Of a stretch of 54,892 nucleotides of DNA, positions 19,683 through 26,226 are shown piece by piece. The notes below the pieces were generated by a model that was given only the letters and a program-made list of their open reading frames with translations, made no database searches and was not told where the DNA came from. Made by a program: the position numbers and the translations under genes. This DNA comes from Deltaproteobacteria bacterium (GTDB lineage: Bacteria > Desulfobacterota > DSM-4660 > Desulfatiglandales > HGW-15): assembly GCA_019313825.1 (NCBI GenBank), contig JAFDAM010000005.1:1-54892 (forward strand), written 5' to 3'. Position 1 is the first letter of the stretch. Each line of letters starts with the position of its first letter.

Positions 19683-20006
19683 ATGGCTCTCACCAAAGAT
19701 GACATCATCGACAGTATCTATAACAATTGCGGATATTCCAAAACTAAATCCTTTGAACTTTTCAAGTCCATCCTTGAAACCATCAAAAAAACCCTTGAAT
19801 CCAATGAAGATATTCTGATCTCAGGATTCGGAAAATTCCGGGTAAATGAAAAGCATGCGCGGAAAGGAAGAAATCCCGCGACCGGAAATGATCTGACATT
19901 AAGAGCCAGAAGAACGGTCACATTTAGATGTTCCCCATCACTCCGAACGAAGATGAATGGGAGTAATTATAAAACTCGCGAACAATATCAGAGACCTCAT
20001 ACCTAA
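19683..20006 (+). CDS. ihfA: Integration host factor alpha subunit
   Basis: The 107-aa protein is of the HU/IHF family, small dimeric proteins that bend [23 protein letters not shown] at the start, [15 protein letters not shown] in the middle and the beta-arm [18 protein letters not shown] match IHF-alpha closely; the Asn-Pro at the arm tip intercalates between bases in this family. The C-terminus (after about residue 93) is longer than usual and unlike relatives, possibly because of rearrangement at the edge of the island that follows. IHF is a common cofactor of site-specific recombination, and an integrase remnant lies 45 bp downstream, but pheST, the usual neighbour, is absent. Confidence 0.88.
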   Translation: MALTKDDIIDSIYNNCGYSKTKSFELFKSILETIKKTLESNEDILISGFGKFRVNEKHARKGRNPATGNDLTLRARRTVTFRCSPSLRTKMNGSNYKTREQYQRPHT

Positions 20007-20050
20007 GAGATAAGCATCGAGACTATATACTCCTTGGCTTTCATTTGCCA

Positions 20051-20239
20051 CGCATCCGCACTATCCAGGAACTCCTTGGTCACAAAAACGTCAGCACGAA
20101 CATGATTTATACACATGTCTTGAACAAAGGAGGCCACGGAGTGCGAAGCCCGGTCGATGAACTTTGCTCCGGTTTATACAGTCTGTCTTTGCCGTTTTAT
20201 ACAGACTGTATAAACCTTGTTATGTGCATAGAGTCATAA
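20051..20239 (+). pseudogene. C-terminal remnant of an integron-type tyrosine recombinase
   Basis: Only the last part of the enzyme remains: [22 protein letters not shown] carries the LLGH motif and the nucleophile tyrosine in MIYTHV, and the following [15 protein letters not shown] is the tail typical of IntI and related integrases. The N-terminal and core catalytic region is missing and no ATG precedes the fragment; the frame opens at a TTG right after the ihfA tail. The end of the frame runs into a palindrome. It is non-functional. A phage integrase of the same subfamily is the alternative. Confidence 0.8.
20171..20216. repeat. Perfect 16-bp inverted repeat after the integrase remnant
   Basis: GGTTTATACAGTCTGT (20171-20186) and its exact complement ACAGACTGTATAAACC (20201-20216) are separated by 14 bases. 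No T-run follows, so it is probably not an intrinsic terminator. Its position just behind the integrase tail suggests a recombination site, operator or terminal repeat. Confidence 0.75.
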
Positions 20240-20265
20240 TGGGCTTAGTCATAACGGGACAAAAG

Positions 20266-20395
20266 GCGGGCTAACAATGCACTTCACCAGACGCGCTGGA
20301 CCTTGGCGGTTACAGTCTTTCCGGTTCCACGAAATATTCTGGCTTTTTTATGGGTCTTCTTATTCTGCCCGCTGGTGATTACGACGTTCTCCGAC
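20266..20395. repeat. attC-like site 1
   Basis: The left end GGGCTAACAATGCACTTCACCAG has the CTAACAA box and TTCACC arm seen in many integron attC sites. The right end CTGGTGATTACGACGTTCTCC supplies the complementary arm (CACCAG with CTGGTG) and a GTT box. The length, 130 nt, is within the attC range. It lies between the integrase remnant and the ORF6N gene. The GTTRRRY consensus is imperfect. Confidence 0.5.
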
Positions 20396-20416
20396 AAAAG
20401 AAAGGATTGAAGTGAA

Positions 20417-20971
20417 ATGCCGGAAGGACAAAAAGATCTTATTGCTGAAAATCGAATATTAAGAATCATAATGGTCATTCGCGGCAAAAAGGTAATATTG
20501 GATTCAGATCTTGCTGAACTATATGGGGTAGAAACGAGACGCCTTAACGAACAAGTCCGAAGAAATATAGAAAAATTTCCAAAAGATTTTATGTTCCAAT
20601 TGACCAAAGAGGAGTTTGACAACTTGAAGTCGCAAATTGCGACATCAAGTTCCGGCTGGGGAGGTCGGCGAAAACCGCCCTTGGTTTTTACGGAACATGG
20701 AGCCCTGCAGGCCGCTAATATGCTCAATTCAGCACAGGCGAATAAAATGAGCGTCTTCATTGTAAGAACATTCGTTCGGCTCCGTGAAATGGTTTTGACA
20801 AATGAGAAACTGGCCAGGGAAGTTGAACAGTTGGAAAGACGAATGAGCGATCACGATGAGATTTTGATAGAATTGGTTCAAGAAATACGGAAATTGATAG
20901 AGGCCCCAATACCAGAAGGGAAAAAGCGTTCAATAGGCTTCATTGGATCTGATAAACGAAAAAAGAAATAA
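20417..20971 (+). CDS. ORF6N (KilA-N-like) domain protein
   Basis: The 184-aa protein has the ORF6N DNA-binding domain of phage and mobile-element proteins: IIMVIRGKKVILDSDLAELYGVE, then RRLNEQVRRNIEKFPKDFMFQL and LVFTEHGALQAANML. A C-terminal coiled-coil-like stretch (REVEQLERRMSDHDEILIELVQEI) is present. The family is linked to phage regulation, but its exact role is unknown. It is a single-gene unit between two attC-like hairpins, as expected for a gene cassette. Its AT-richer coding compared with the dcw genes fits transfer. Confidence 0.85.
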   Translation: MPEGQKDLIAENRILRIIMVIRGKKVILDSDLAELYGVETRRLNEQVRRNIEKFPKDFMFQLTKEEFDNLKSQIATSSSGWGGRRKPPLVFTEHGALQAANMLNSAQANKMSVFIVRTFVRLREMVLTNEKLAREVEQLERRMSDHDEILIELVQEIRKLIEAPIPEGKKRSIGFIGSDKRKKK

Positions 20972-20975
20972 AGAT

Positions 20976-21054
20976 GCGGAGAACAACCTCACTATCACGG
21001 ACTGGCAATTCCGCTACGCTCCATTGTCATCCGGTTATACGAAATGTTATCCGC
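20976..21054. repeat. attC-like site 2
   Basis: Outer arms GCGGAGAACA and TGTTATCCGC pair except at one base. Inner arms CGGACTGGCAAT and ATTGTCATCCG pair with a small bulge around the loop TCCGCTACGCTCC. The AAC and GTT boxes, two-stem design and 79-nt length fit an attC recombination site between the ORF6N and higBA cassettes. This is the best of the four candidates. Confidence 0.6.
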
Positions 21055-21082
21055 GCAACAATTGTATTAAACTCCTTTTCTC

Positions 21083-21111
21083 TTGACACCCGTTACGTAT
21101 CTGGTTACAAT
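21083..21111 (+). promoter_or_regulatory. Sigma-70 promoter of higBA
   Basis: TTGACA (21083-21088) and TACAAT (21106-21111) are exactly 17 bases apart. Transcription should start near 21118, only two bases before the ATG, so the toxin mRNA may be nearly leaderless. GTTAC occurs twice between and beside the boxes and could be part of the HigA operator. Confidence 0.75.
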
Positions 21112-21119
21112 ATGAGCGT

Positions 21120-21398
21120 ATGATACAAAAATTCAAACATAAAAGATTGAAGAAATTATTTGAATATGGCGTTTCCTCCGGTGTCAAACAGCAGCATGTA
21201 ACGCGCCTAAGACAAATCCTGGCACTCCTTGAAACGGCTGAAATTCTTGATGATATGGCTTTGCCAGGCTTAAATCTATATGAACTTAAAGGTAAACGAA
21301 AAGGAACTTGGTCCGTGCAGGTGACTGGTAACTGGCGAGTTACGTTTAAACTTCAAAAAGGAGATGTCTTCGATGTTAATTATGAAGATTATCATTAA
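21120..21398 (+). CDS. higB: HigB-type toxin (RelE/ParE superfamily)
   Basis: The 92-aa protein matches the HigB family of ribosome-dependent mRNA interferases. [17 protein letters not shown], then [21 protein letters not shown], then [24 protein letters not shown] are typical, including the C-terminal histidine and aromatic residues. The toxin gene comes before the antitoxin gene, the normal order for higBA. It is 11 bases from higA, has its own strong promoter and is flanked by attC-like hairpins, the standard layout of an integron toxin-antitoxin cassette. The pair looks intact. Confidence 0.92.
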   Translation: MIQKFKHKRLKKLFEYGVSSGVKQQHVTRLRQILALLETAEILDDMALPGLNLYELKGKRKGTWSVQVTGNWRVTFKLQKGDVFDVNYEDYH

Positions 21399-21409
21399 AG
21401 GAGTACATC

Positions 21410-21694
21410 ATGTCTATGCATAATCCACCTCATCCCGGCAAAATAATAAAGGAATTCTGTATTGAACCACTTGATCTAACTGTCACAAAGGCAGCGGAAT
21501 CTCTGGGTGTAACTAGAAAAACCCTCTCAATGCTCTTAAACGGAAAGTCAGGTATTAGTCCTGAAATGTCTTTGAGACTTTCAAGGGTTTTTGGCCGTTC
21601 ACCAGAAGGTTGGTTAAGGCTTCAAATACAATATGATTTGTGGAAATCCCGTAAAACCATAAATATCACTCATCTCAAGAGGTTAGCAGCCTGA
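21410..21694 (+). CDS. higA: HigA-type antitoxin (HTH, Xre family)
   Basis: The 94-aa protein has a helix-turn-helix: [39 protein letters not shown]. The HPGKIIKEF start and the [19 protein letters not shown] end are characteristic of HigA antidotes. It should neutralise HigB and repress the shared promoter. AAAGGAG precedes the ATG. It is co-transcribed with higB. Confidence 0.93.
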   Translation: MSMHNPPHPGKIIKEFCIEPLDLTVTKAAESLGVTRKTLSMLLNGKSGISPEMSLRLSRVFGRSPEGWLRLQIQYDLWKSRKTINITHLKRLAA

Positions 21695-21706
21695 GCGGTA
21701 ATTCCT

Positions 21707-21791
21707 GCGGATAACATCCGCATGGAGAAAGAAGGCTCATTCCTCGCCGCTTCTCATGCGGCGCCAGTTGGGGCTAAAGGATAATGTTCGG
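21707..21791. repeat. attC-like site 3
   Basis: Outer boxes GCGGATAACATCC and GGATAATGTTCGG carry AAC and GTT cores, and CCGCATG / CATGCGG form an inner stem. The spacing between inner and outer right boxes is longer than in a standard attC, so the call is weaker than site 2. It overlaps the 3-prime end of the reversed yoeB pseudogene. Confidence 0.4.
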
Positions 21792-22041
21792 TAGTGGTAG
21801 CGCAACTGGGCGATATGAATTGCATTTTCAGATACTTTATAAACGAACCTGTGTTCATCAGTGATTCGTCGGGACCAGTAGCCGGAAAGAGCATGTTTAA
21901 GCGGTTCAGGTTTTCCAACACCCTCAAATGGATTTCGTTTCGTTTCTTTGATGAGGGTATTGATACGACGAAGAACCTTTTATAGGTTTTCTGCCATAAG
22001 AGATAATCATCCCAGGCGTGTTCAGAAAAGATGAGCTTCGC
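21737..22041 (-). pseudogene. yoeB: Inactivated YoeB toxin gene
   Basis: YoeB sequence is clear but broken. After the expected first codon it reads KLIFSEHAWDDYLLWQKT, then shifts frame, then continues INTLIKETKRNPFEGVGK ... LSGYWSRRITDEHRFVYKV and ends near IAQLRYHYRTLS. A one-base deletion in the A-run at about 21976-21981 explains the shift (total length is one base short of a whole frame). In addition the expected GTG start reads GCG at 22041-22039. The toxin is therefore dead unless the indel is a sequencing error, and the start would still be lost. Confidence 0.8.
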
Positions 22042-22289
22042 TCTAAAAGTTCCTTTTCGGTGCCTTTGTCGTTTTCAGGTTGGGCGATAGATTTAATCAA
22101 ACGCCTGGTTTTCTTTGGTGACCGTAAGAGATAAGCGGTTTCTTCAAGGGCTTCATAGTCCTCAAGTGACATAATGACCACAGAATTAGAAGTTTTACGT
22201 GTTATGATTACCGGCGCGCGGTCTTTACATACTTTTTCCATTGTCTTTGCAAGGTTTTGCCTGGCGGCTGTATAAATTATAGCTTCCAT
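21924..22289 (-). CDS. yefM: YefM/Phd-type antitoxin with C-terminal extension
   Basis: The N-terminal 83 residues match YefM: MEAIIYTAARQNLAKTMEKV, ITRKTSNSVVIMSLEDYEAL and EETAYLLRSPKKTRRLIKSI. The ATG at 22289 follows GGAGG at 7 bases. Relatives stop after ...GTEKELLE, where the stop codon overlaps the yoeB start as GTGA. Here that TGA reads CGA, so translation continues 38 codons through yoeB DNA in another frame and yields a 121-aa product with a nonsense tail. DNA binding may persist, since the operator is intact. It is transcribed against higBA, an inverted cassette orientation. Confidence 0.85.
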   Translation of the reverse strand: MEAIIYTAARQNLAKTMEKVCKDRAPVIITRKTSNSVVIMSLEDYEALEETAYLLRSPKKTRRLIKSIAQPENDKGTEKELLERSSSFLNTPGMIISYGRKPIKGSSSYQYPHQRNETKSI

Positions 22290-22300
22290 AAAGCACCTCC

Positions 22301-22318
22301 TGTACAAATTGTTGTACA
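22301..22318. promoter_or_regulatory. YefM-type operator (paired TGTACA)
   Basis: Two TGTACA hexamers (22301-22306 and 22313-22318) lie 12 bp centre to centre, just upstream of the yefM ribosome site. This equals the core motif and spacing known for the E. coli yefM-yoeB operator, so autoregulation is likely. Confidence 0.8.
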
Positions 22319-22334
22319 TATAAAAATGATGTTG

Positions 22335-23444
22335 TCAAGCGCCTATTTGGAACCCCAAGCCCTTGAACACCGACTGGCTTTTCGCTACGCTCAAGCCGAC
22401 GGGGTTAAGGGCGAAGTTGGCGTGTAGAAGTAGGAAATCAACGCTATATCGGTTTCGATCATATGTCACAAGTGAACTGGGTGTTACCCTGGCAGGACGT
22501 TCCGCATATCCATCAAAGAGCGGGGGTAGATTCATCAGGAAGGGTTTCTCCTCTTCGTAGACCTCCCAGACGGTCTTATCGCTCTGCGCAGGATGCTTGT
22601 GTGTCTTTGCCCAGTTGATGCATTGCTCTTGAAGGATTTCATTCAGTTCTCTAAAATCTTTCACTTTGATTTTCGGGGTAAAAAACCGCCTTCGAACTAA
22701 ACCAACCTGATTTTCAACCTGGCCTTTCTCCCAACCCGCAGCTGGTGTACAGCTAATAGGTTCAAAAAGATAATGGGAACATATTTGGATAAACCGACTG
22801 TTGAAGTTTCTTTCTTTTCCTCCTAAGATCTTGTTCACGACTGTCTTAAGATTGTCATAGATGCCTTTTCTGCATACACCGTCGAAGAACTTAAAGGCAC
22901 GGATGTGGGCGTCAAAGACCATATCCTGGGTCTCCCGGGGATAAGCAACACAAAGAAACAGGCGGCTGTTACACAACCGCAGATGGACCACTTTTACCTT
23001 ACAACGCATACCTCCCAGCTCAACCCACTCGTGGCTCCAGTCAAACTGAAAGGCTTCCCCTGGTTCAAATATCAAAGGAATAAACACCTTCTCCGACAAG
23101 GTTCTTCGCTCTTTGCGCCACCTCCGAACATATCTCCTCACGCTGTCATAGCCTCCATTGTAACCGTTCAGTTGGAGTTCCTCAAAAAGCATCTGAGCTG
23201 TCCTACGGAGCCTCTTCGGTAGTTTCTCATCCTCCTCCATAAGGGCGTCAAGTGCCTCCATAAATGGTCCAAGTTTCGGCCCTGGCTGGTTACTCCGTTT
23301 GTAATGAAAAGCTGTTTCCTGGACCCTAATCACTTTCCTGACCGTGTTTCTCGATAGGTGCAGATCCCTCGCTGTCTGACGAATCGATTTACCATCTCTA
23401 TGTACTGACAATCGTATTTTCCGAATAGTTTCCACTGTAAGCAT
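22335..23444 (-). pseudogene. istA: Truncated IS21-family transposase (IstA)
   Basis: The 369-aa product has the IstA layout: an N-terminal helix-turn-helix (DGKSIRQTARDLHLSRNTVRKVI), then the DDE integrase core with EAFQFDWSHEWVEL, VAYPRETQDMVFDAH, GICRKGIYDNLKTVV-like residues, and AAGWEKGQVENQVG with the glutamate. It breaks off after YDRNRYSVDF; the last about 30 residues come from unrelated, attC-like DNA, where intact relatives continue for over 100 residues. The partner gene istB is missing. The start at 23444 has AAGGAGG upstream. It is unlikely to transpose. Confidence 0.88.
22359..22432. repeat. attC-like site 4 at the IS21 breakpoint
   Basis: GCCCTTGAAC and GTTAAGGGC form outer arms, and TGGCTT / AAGCCG with a TTCGCTACGCTC loop form the inner stem. 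The IstA frame reads into this hairpin, so the IS end is lost here. Confidence 0.45.
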
Positions 23445-23558
23445 TCCTTTCTGCCTCCTTCTGTCATATTCCTGACAGAATAGAAGGCTCACAGGGGTGG
23501 GTCAATTTTGGACGCCGATTTGGCCTATTGGTGGGTCATTATTGCATGCCGATTCACA
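22440..23558 (-). mobile_element. IS21-family remnant
   Basis: The element keeps its left end and most of istA but lacks the right end and istB. At the left end, imperfect 24-bp direct repeats (23497-23520 and 23531-23554, sharing GTGGGTCA and GCCGATT) are the multiple transposase-binding sites typical of IS21. The terminus probably reads TGTGAATC inward from 23558. It cuts directly into the reductase pseudogene. Confidence 0.75.
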
Positions 23559-24463
23559 AACAAAATACACAGATTTGAACTATTCACCAACGGAAAGGTC
23601 GGTACAGTATCACTGCAACGCCCTGACCTTATAATAGAGCGCAATAAACTGATTCAGCGTCTGGCAGATCAGGCAGAAACTGATGGCGCAAAGCTTTTGA
23701 CCGGGCGCCGCTTCTTGAATCTTAAACCTAATGGTAAAAGATTAAAATTCGATCTGTCATCCAACGGCAATGGGGATTCAGTTGCGGATTCCGCCGCTGT
23801 TGTCGTGGGGGCTGTTCACAACAGCCGACCGTCCCTCTTTTTCAGGCTGTTGTGGAATTACCTGAGGATATGCCTTCCGATACAAGCAGGGTATGGTTCA
23901 TCCTAGAAGAAACGCCATATTTATACTGGCTTATCCCCCACTCTCCCACACACGGGGTCCTCGGCCTGATCGGTACTGAAGAGGAAAAGACCAGGAAGGC
24001 CCTGGGACGTTTACTTGAAAAGAAAAATATGGAGCCAATTGAGTTTCAATATGCCCATATTCCGCTATATGCTCAATGGATTCCCATTCATAAGAAAGTG
24101 GGAGATAGCCATATCTGTCTGGTGGGTAACGCAGCCGGTCATGTGAAAGTAACCACTGTGGGCGGTCTCTTTACCGGATTTCGTGGAGCACGGGGTGTTG
24201 TTGAAGCGATCCTCAATGGTGGATCCAGTCGTGAGTTTAGTGCATTACGCCGGGAATTGAATCTTCATCATCTTCTCCGCAGAATGCTCAACAGATTCAC
24301 ACAGCACGAATACGTCAGGCTCCTTGATCTGTTGAATCCTTCCGCACAAAAAACGCTGGGGCAGTTTACACGGGATGAAACCCCTAAACTGATCTGTCAT
24401 CTATTCCGCAAACAACCCCGCCTTCTACTCTTCGGACTGAAGAGTCTTCTTTCCGTAAAATAG
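23559..24463 (+). pseudogene. Geranylgeranyl-reductase-like FAD oxidoreductase, 5-prime truncated and frameshifted
   Basis: From 23559 the frame reads RFELFTNGKVGTVSLQRPDL and IIERNKLIQRLADQAETDGA, the middle part of geranylgeranyl-reductase-type flavoproteins, up to AAVVVGA. The frame is then lost near the T5 run at 23838-23842 (one-base deletion) and resumes as QAVVELPEDMPSDTSRVWF ... YWLIPHSPTHGVLGL ... ICLVGNAAGHVKVTTVGGL to 24463. The N-terminal FAD dinucleotide-binding motif (GxGxxG) is gone, replaced by the IS21 end. The family reduces isoprenoid double bonds in lipids or quinones. Confidence 0.8.
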
Positions 24464-24464
24464 T

Positions 24465-24501
24465 TAATCCACAGATTACGCAGATTTTCACAGATTAAGA
24501 T
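24465..24501. repeat. Left inverted flank of the GxxExxY gene
   Basis: TAATCCACAGATTACGCAG followed by ATTTTCACAGATTAAG. These CACAGATT-type units are the complement of the right flank at 24864-24895. Confidence 0.75.
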
Positions 24502-24870
24502 ATGAGAGATGAAAGAACTTATAAGATTATTGGTGCGGCTATGGAGGTGCACAAGGAATTAGGTTGCGGTTTCCTCGAAGCCGTATATCAAGAGGCATTA
24601 GAGAGGGAGTTTAGGTCACAGGGAATACCGTTAAAGTCTCAACCAGTTATTGAGATTAAGTACAAGGGTGAACTACTCGATAAAAAGTATCAACCTGATT
24701 TTATATGTTTTGATGAAATAATTATAGAAATCAAAGCTATTGCAGCATTATCAGGGTTAGAAGAAGCGCAGCTAATCAACTATCTAAAGGCCACCGGTCT
24801 GAAGGTTGGACTATTATTAAACTTCGGGGCAAGATCTCTCGAGCATAAGCGATTAGTCTATGGTTTTTAA
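24502..24870 (+). CDS. GxxExxY-family protein
   Basis: The 122-aa protein belongs to the GxxExxY family (TIGR04256): the name-giving motif appears as [13 protein letters not shown] near residue 21, followed by [18 protein letters not shown], a pattern like the PD-(D/E)xK nuclease core (Asp, Glu-x-Lys). [19 protein letters not shown] and LEHKRLVYG are also typical. Its function is unknown; a nuclease-like fold is an inference. The start is directly behind a CACAGATT repeat and the stop overlaps its inverted copy, so the gene and its flanks form one compact unit that looks mobile. Family members are often multicopy. Confidence 0.9.
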   Translation: MRDERTYKIIGAAMEVHKELGCGFLEAVYQEALEREFRSQGIPLKSQPVIEIKYKGELLDKKYQPDFICFDEIIIEIKAIAALSGLEEAQLINYLKATGLKVGLLLNFGARSLEHKRLVYGF

Positions 24871-24895
24871 TCTGCGTTAATCTGCGGATTGATTA
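24864..24895. repeat. Right inverted flank of the GxxExxY gene
   Basis: TTTTTAATCTGCGTTAATC followed by TGCGGATTGATTA, the complement of the left flank. The gene's stop codon lies inside it. Confidence 0.75.
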
Positions 24896-24900
24896 CTGCT

Positions 24901-25824
24901 CTAAGATAGGCTTTGCATAATGATATCCTTTGCAGGGACCGATTGATCCCATATCTTCAGTACGCGAAGGTCCCGAACAAGCATGAAACGGGGTACTTTA
25001 CTTTCACCGAGCAGGTGTAAAAAAGCGTCTATATCTATCTGTCCCAGAGGAAAGACAGGCTGAAAATCCTTCTCAAATTCCATGCGCTGCCATTTCTCAT
25101 TTGGGGTTAGCGCTATTACTGTAGGCAGGTCATTTTTTTCGGCCAGGTCGTTTAGATCAGGCACCCCCTCTTGACAGTGATGACAATCCGTTAGCATGAA
25201 GACGATCAGGTACTCACCGTTTTTCAGATTGATATCCTTCAGGCCCTGAATCTCCAGACGGCCGAGCTCGATCTCGATGGCATCTAATTCAGGGTTGTAG
25301 ATCCGTGAGACCGGGTAACCAAAGGTTATGGGCAATATCAGTCCGACGATACAAGCGATAATGACAGCCCAGACCCTGGCTCGTGGTTGCGGTACTGTAA
25401 CATGTCCGTGACCTATCCATGCCAGGCAGACGGCTGCAAACAGGACCAGATCTTCCACTATTCCTTCCGCAGGTGTCCTTTTTACCCAGACACCGAAGCA
25501 TCCGCAGTCTTCTATCCCTCCTATAAGCCAGGCCCAGCTGTTTACCCCCAAAAAGAAAAGCATCAATAGCGCTGTTATTGCGAGGATCAATCTCGGGCGA
25601 AAGGAGACGAGCAGCGCTATGCCCAGTGCGAATTCAAACGCAATCAATCCCCAGGCTATTAACGCGAGTAGGCTATAGTGGGATATGAAGCCGTAGTCCC
25701 TGATCTGGCGGATAAACAGCTCCATATCTGTCCCCTTTAACAGACCGGCTGTTAAAAAAATAAGACCCAGGACTCCGGTCAGAAGGCGGGGTGCCCATAG
25801 ACGCCAATTATCAATCTTGAACAA
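24901..25824 (-). CDS. MauE/DoxX-type membrane protein fused to a thioredoxin-like domain
   Basis: The 307-aa protein has an N-terminal MauE/DoxX-like four-helix membrane domain (LLTGVLGLIFLTAGLLKG, with EDCGCFGVW carrying a cysteine pair near residue 108). A fifth hydrophobic segment lies near 150-170 and a C-terminal thioredoxin-like domain starts near 205, with the redox motif TDCHHCQEGVP. Such fusions are thought to pass reducing power across the inner membrane to periplasmic thiols. The only in-frame start is TTG at 25824 after a weak site. The 3-prime end abuts the GxxExxY flank, and upstream is a 400-bp tract region. Its redox partner is not evident. Confidence 0.8.
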   Translation of the reverse strand: MFKIDNWRLWAPRLLTGVLGLIFLTAGLLKGTDMELFIRQIRDYGFISHYSLLALIAWGLIAFEFALGIALLVSFRPRLILAITALLMLFFLGVNSWAWLIGGIEDCGCFGVWVKRTPAEGIVEDLVLFAAVCLAWIGHGHVTVPQPRARVWAVIIACIVGLILPITFGYPVSRIYNPELDAIEIELGRLEIQGLKDINLKNGEYLIVFMLTDCHHCQEGVPDLNDLAEKNDLPTVIALTPNEKWQRMEFEKDFQPVFPLGQIDIDAFLHLLGESKVPRFMLVRDLRVLKIWDQSVPAKDIIMQSLS

Positions 25825-26039
25825 TCCCTGTGCGGATTTTGTGAAGAAGGCCTTTAAACCAAAGATGCTTATTCTCCCTGTTTATACTGTTTCTCAGTTT
25901 CTCAATGTTTTTTCGGCTCTTCATATAAATGTATAATAACACGTCAATATAATGTCAAGAAAGGTGATTATCCTTGCAGGATTTACCCCGCTAAATCTTT
26001 TTTTATATTTAACGGGACAGGCAGGATGATCCCCTTGCG

Positions 26040-26215
26040 CCATGTTTACCCGCCTCTGGCGGGCGCTCTGCGCTCTGATCTCTGGTTTTGATACTGATCT
26101 CTGACCTCCGATCTCTGAGGCTCTGATCTCTATTCCTCTAATCCTTAATCCTGTACTCCTGATGTCTCATGCAATTAATAATTAACCATTAACTATTAAC
26201 TACCTCCTACGAGCT
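26040..26215. repeat. Periodic tract with an 85-bp block shared with 42040-42124
   Basis: The tract starts with the hairpin ACCCGCCTCTGGCGGGC, then CTCTGATC-type units, CTAATCCTTAATCCTG and TTAACCATTAACTATTAACT. Bases 26068-26152 match 42040-42124 at all but two positions. The rest of 25825-26226 is AT-rich and has no gene. Confidence 0.85.
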
Positions 26216-26226
26216 AATCGCTCTGC

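Noticed and set aside
20171-20216. Intrinsic terminator call for the 16-bp inverted repeat
   Set aside because: The stem is AT-rich, the loop is long and no T-run follows.
20284-20760. 158-aa minus-strand frame opposite the ORF6N gene
   Set aside because: It is antisense to a clear ORF6N domain and runs through an attC-like hairpin.
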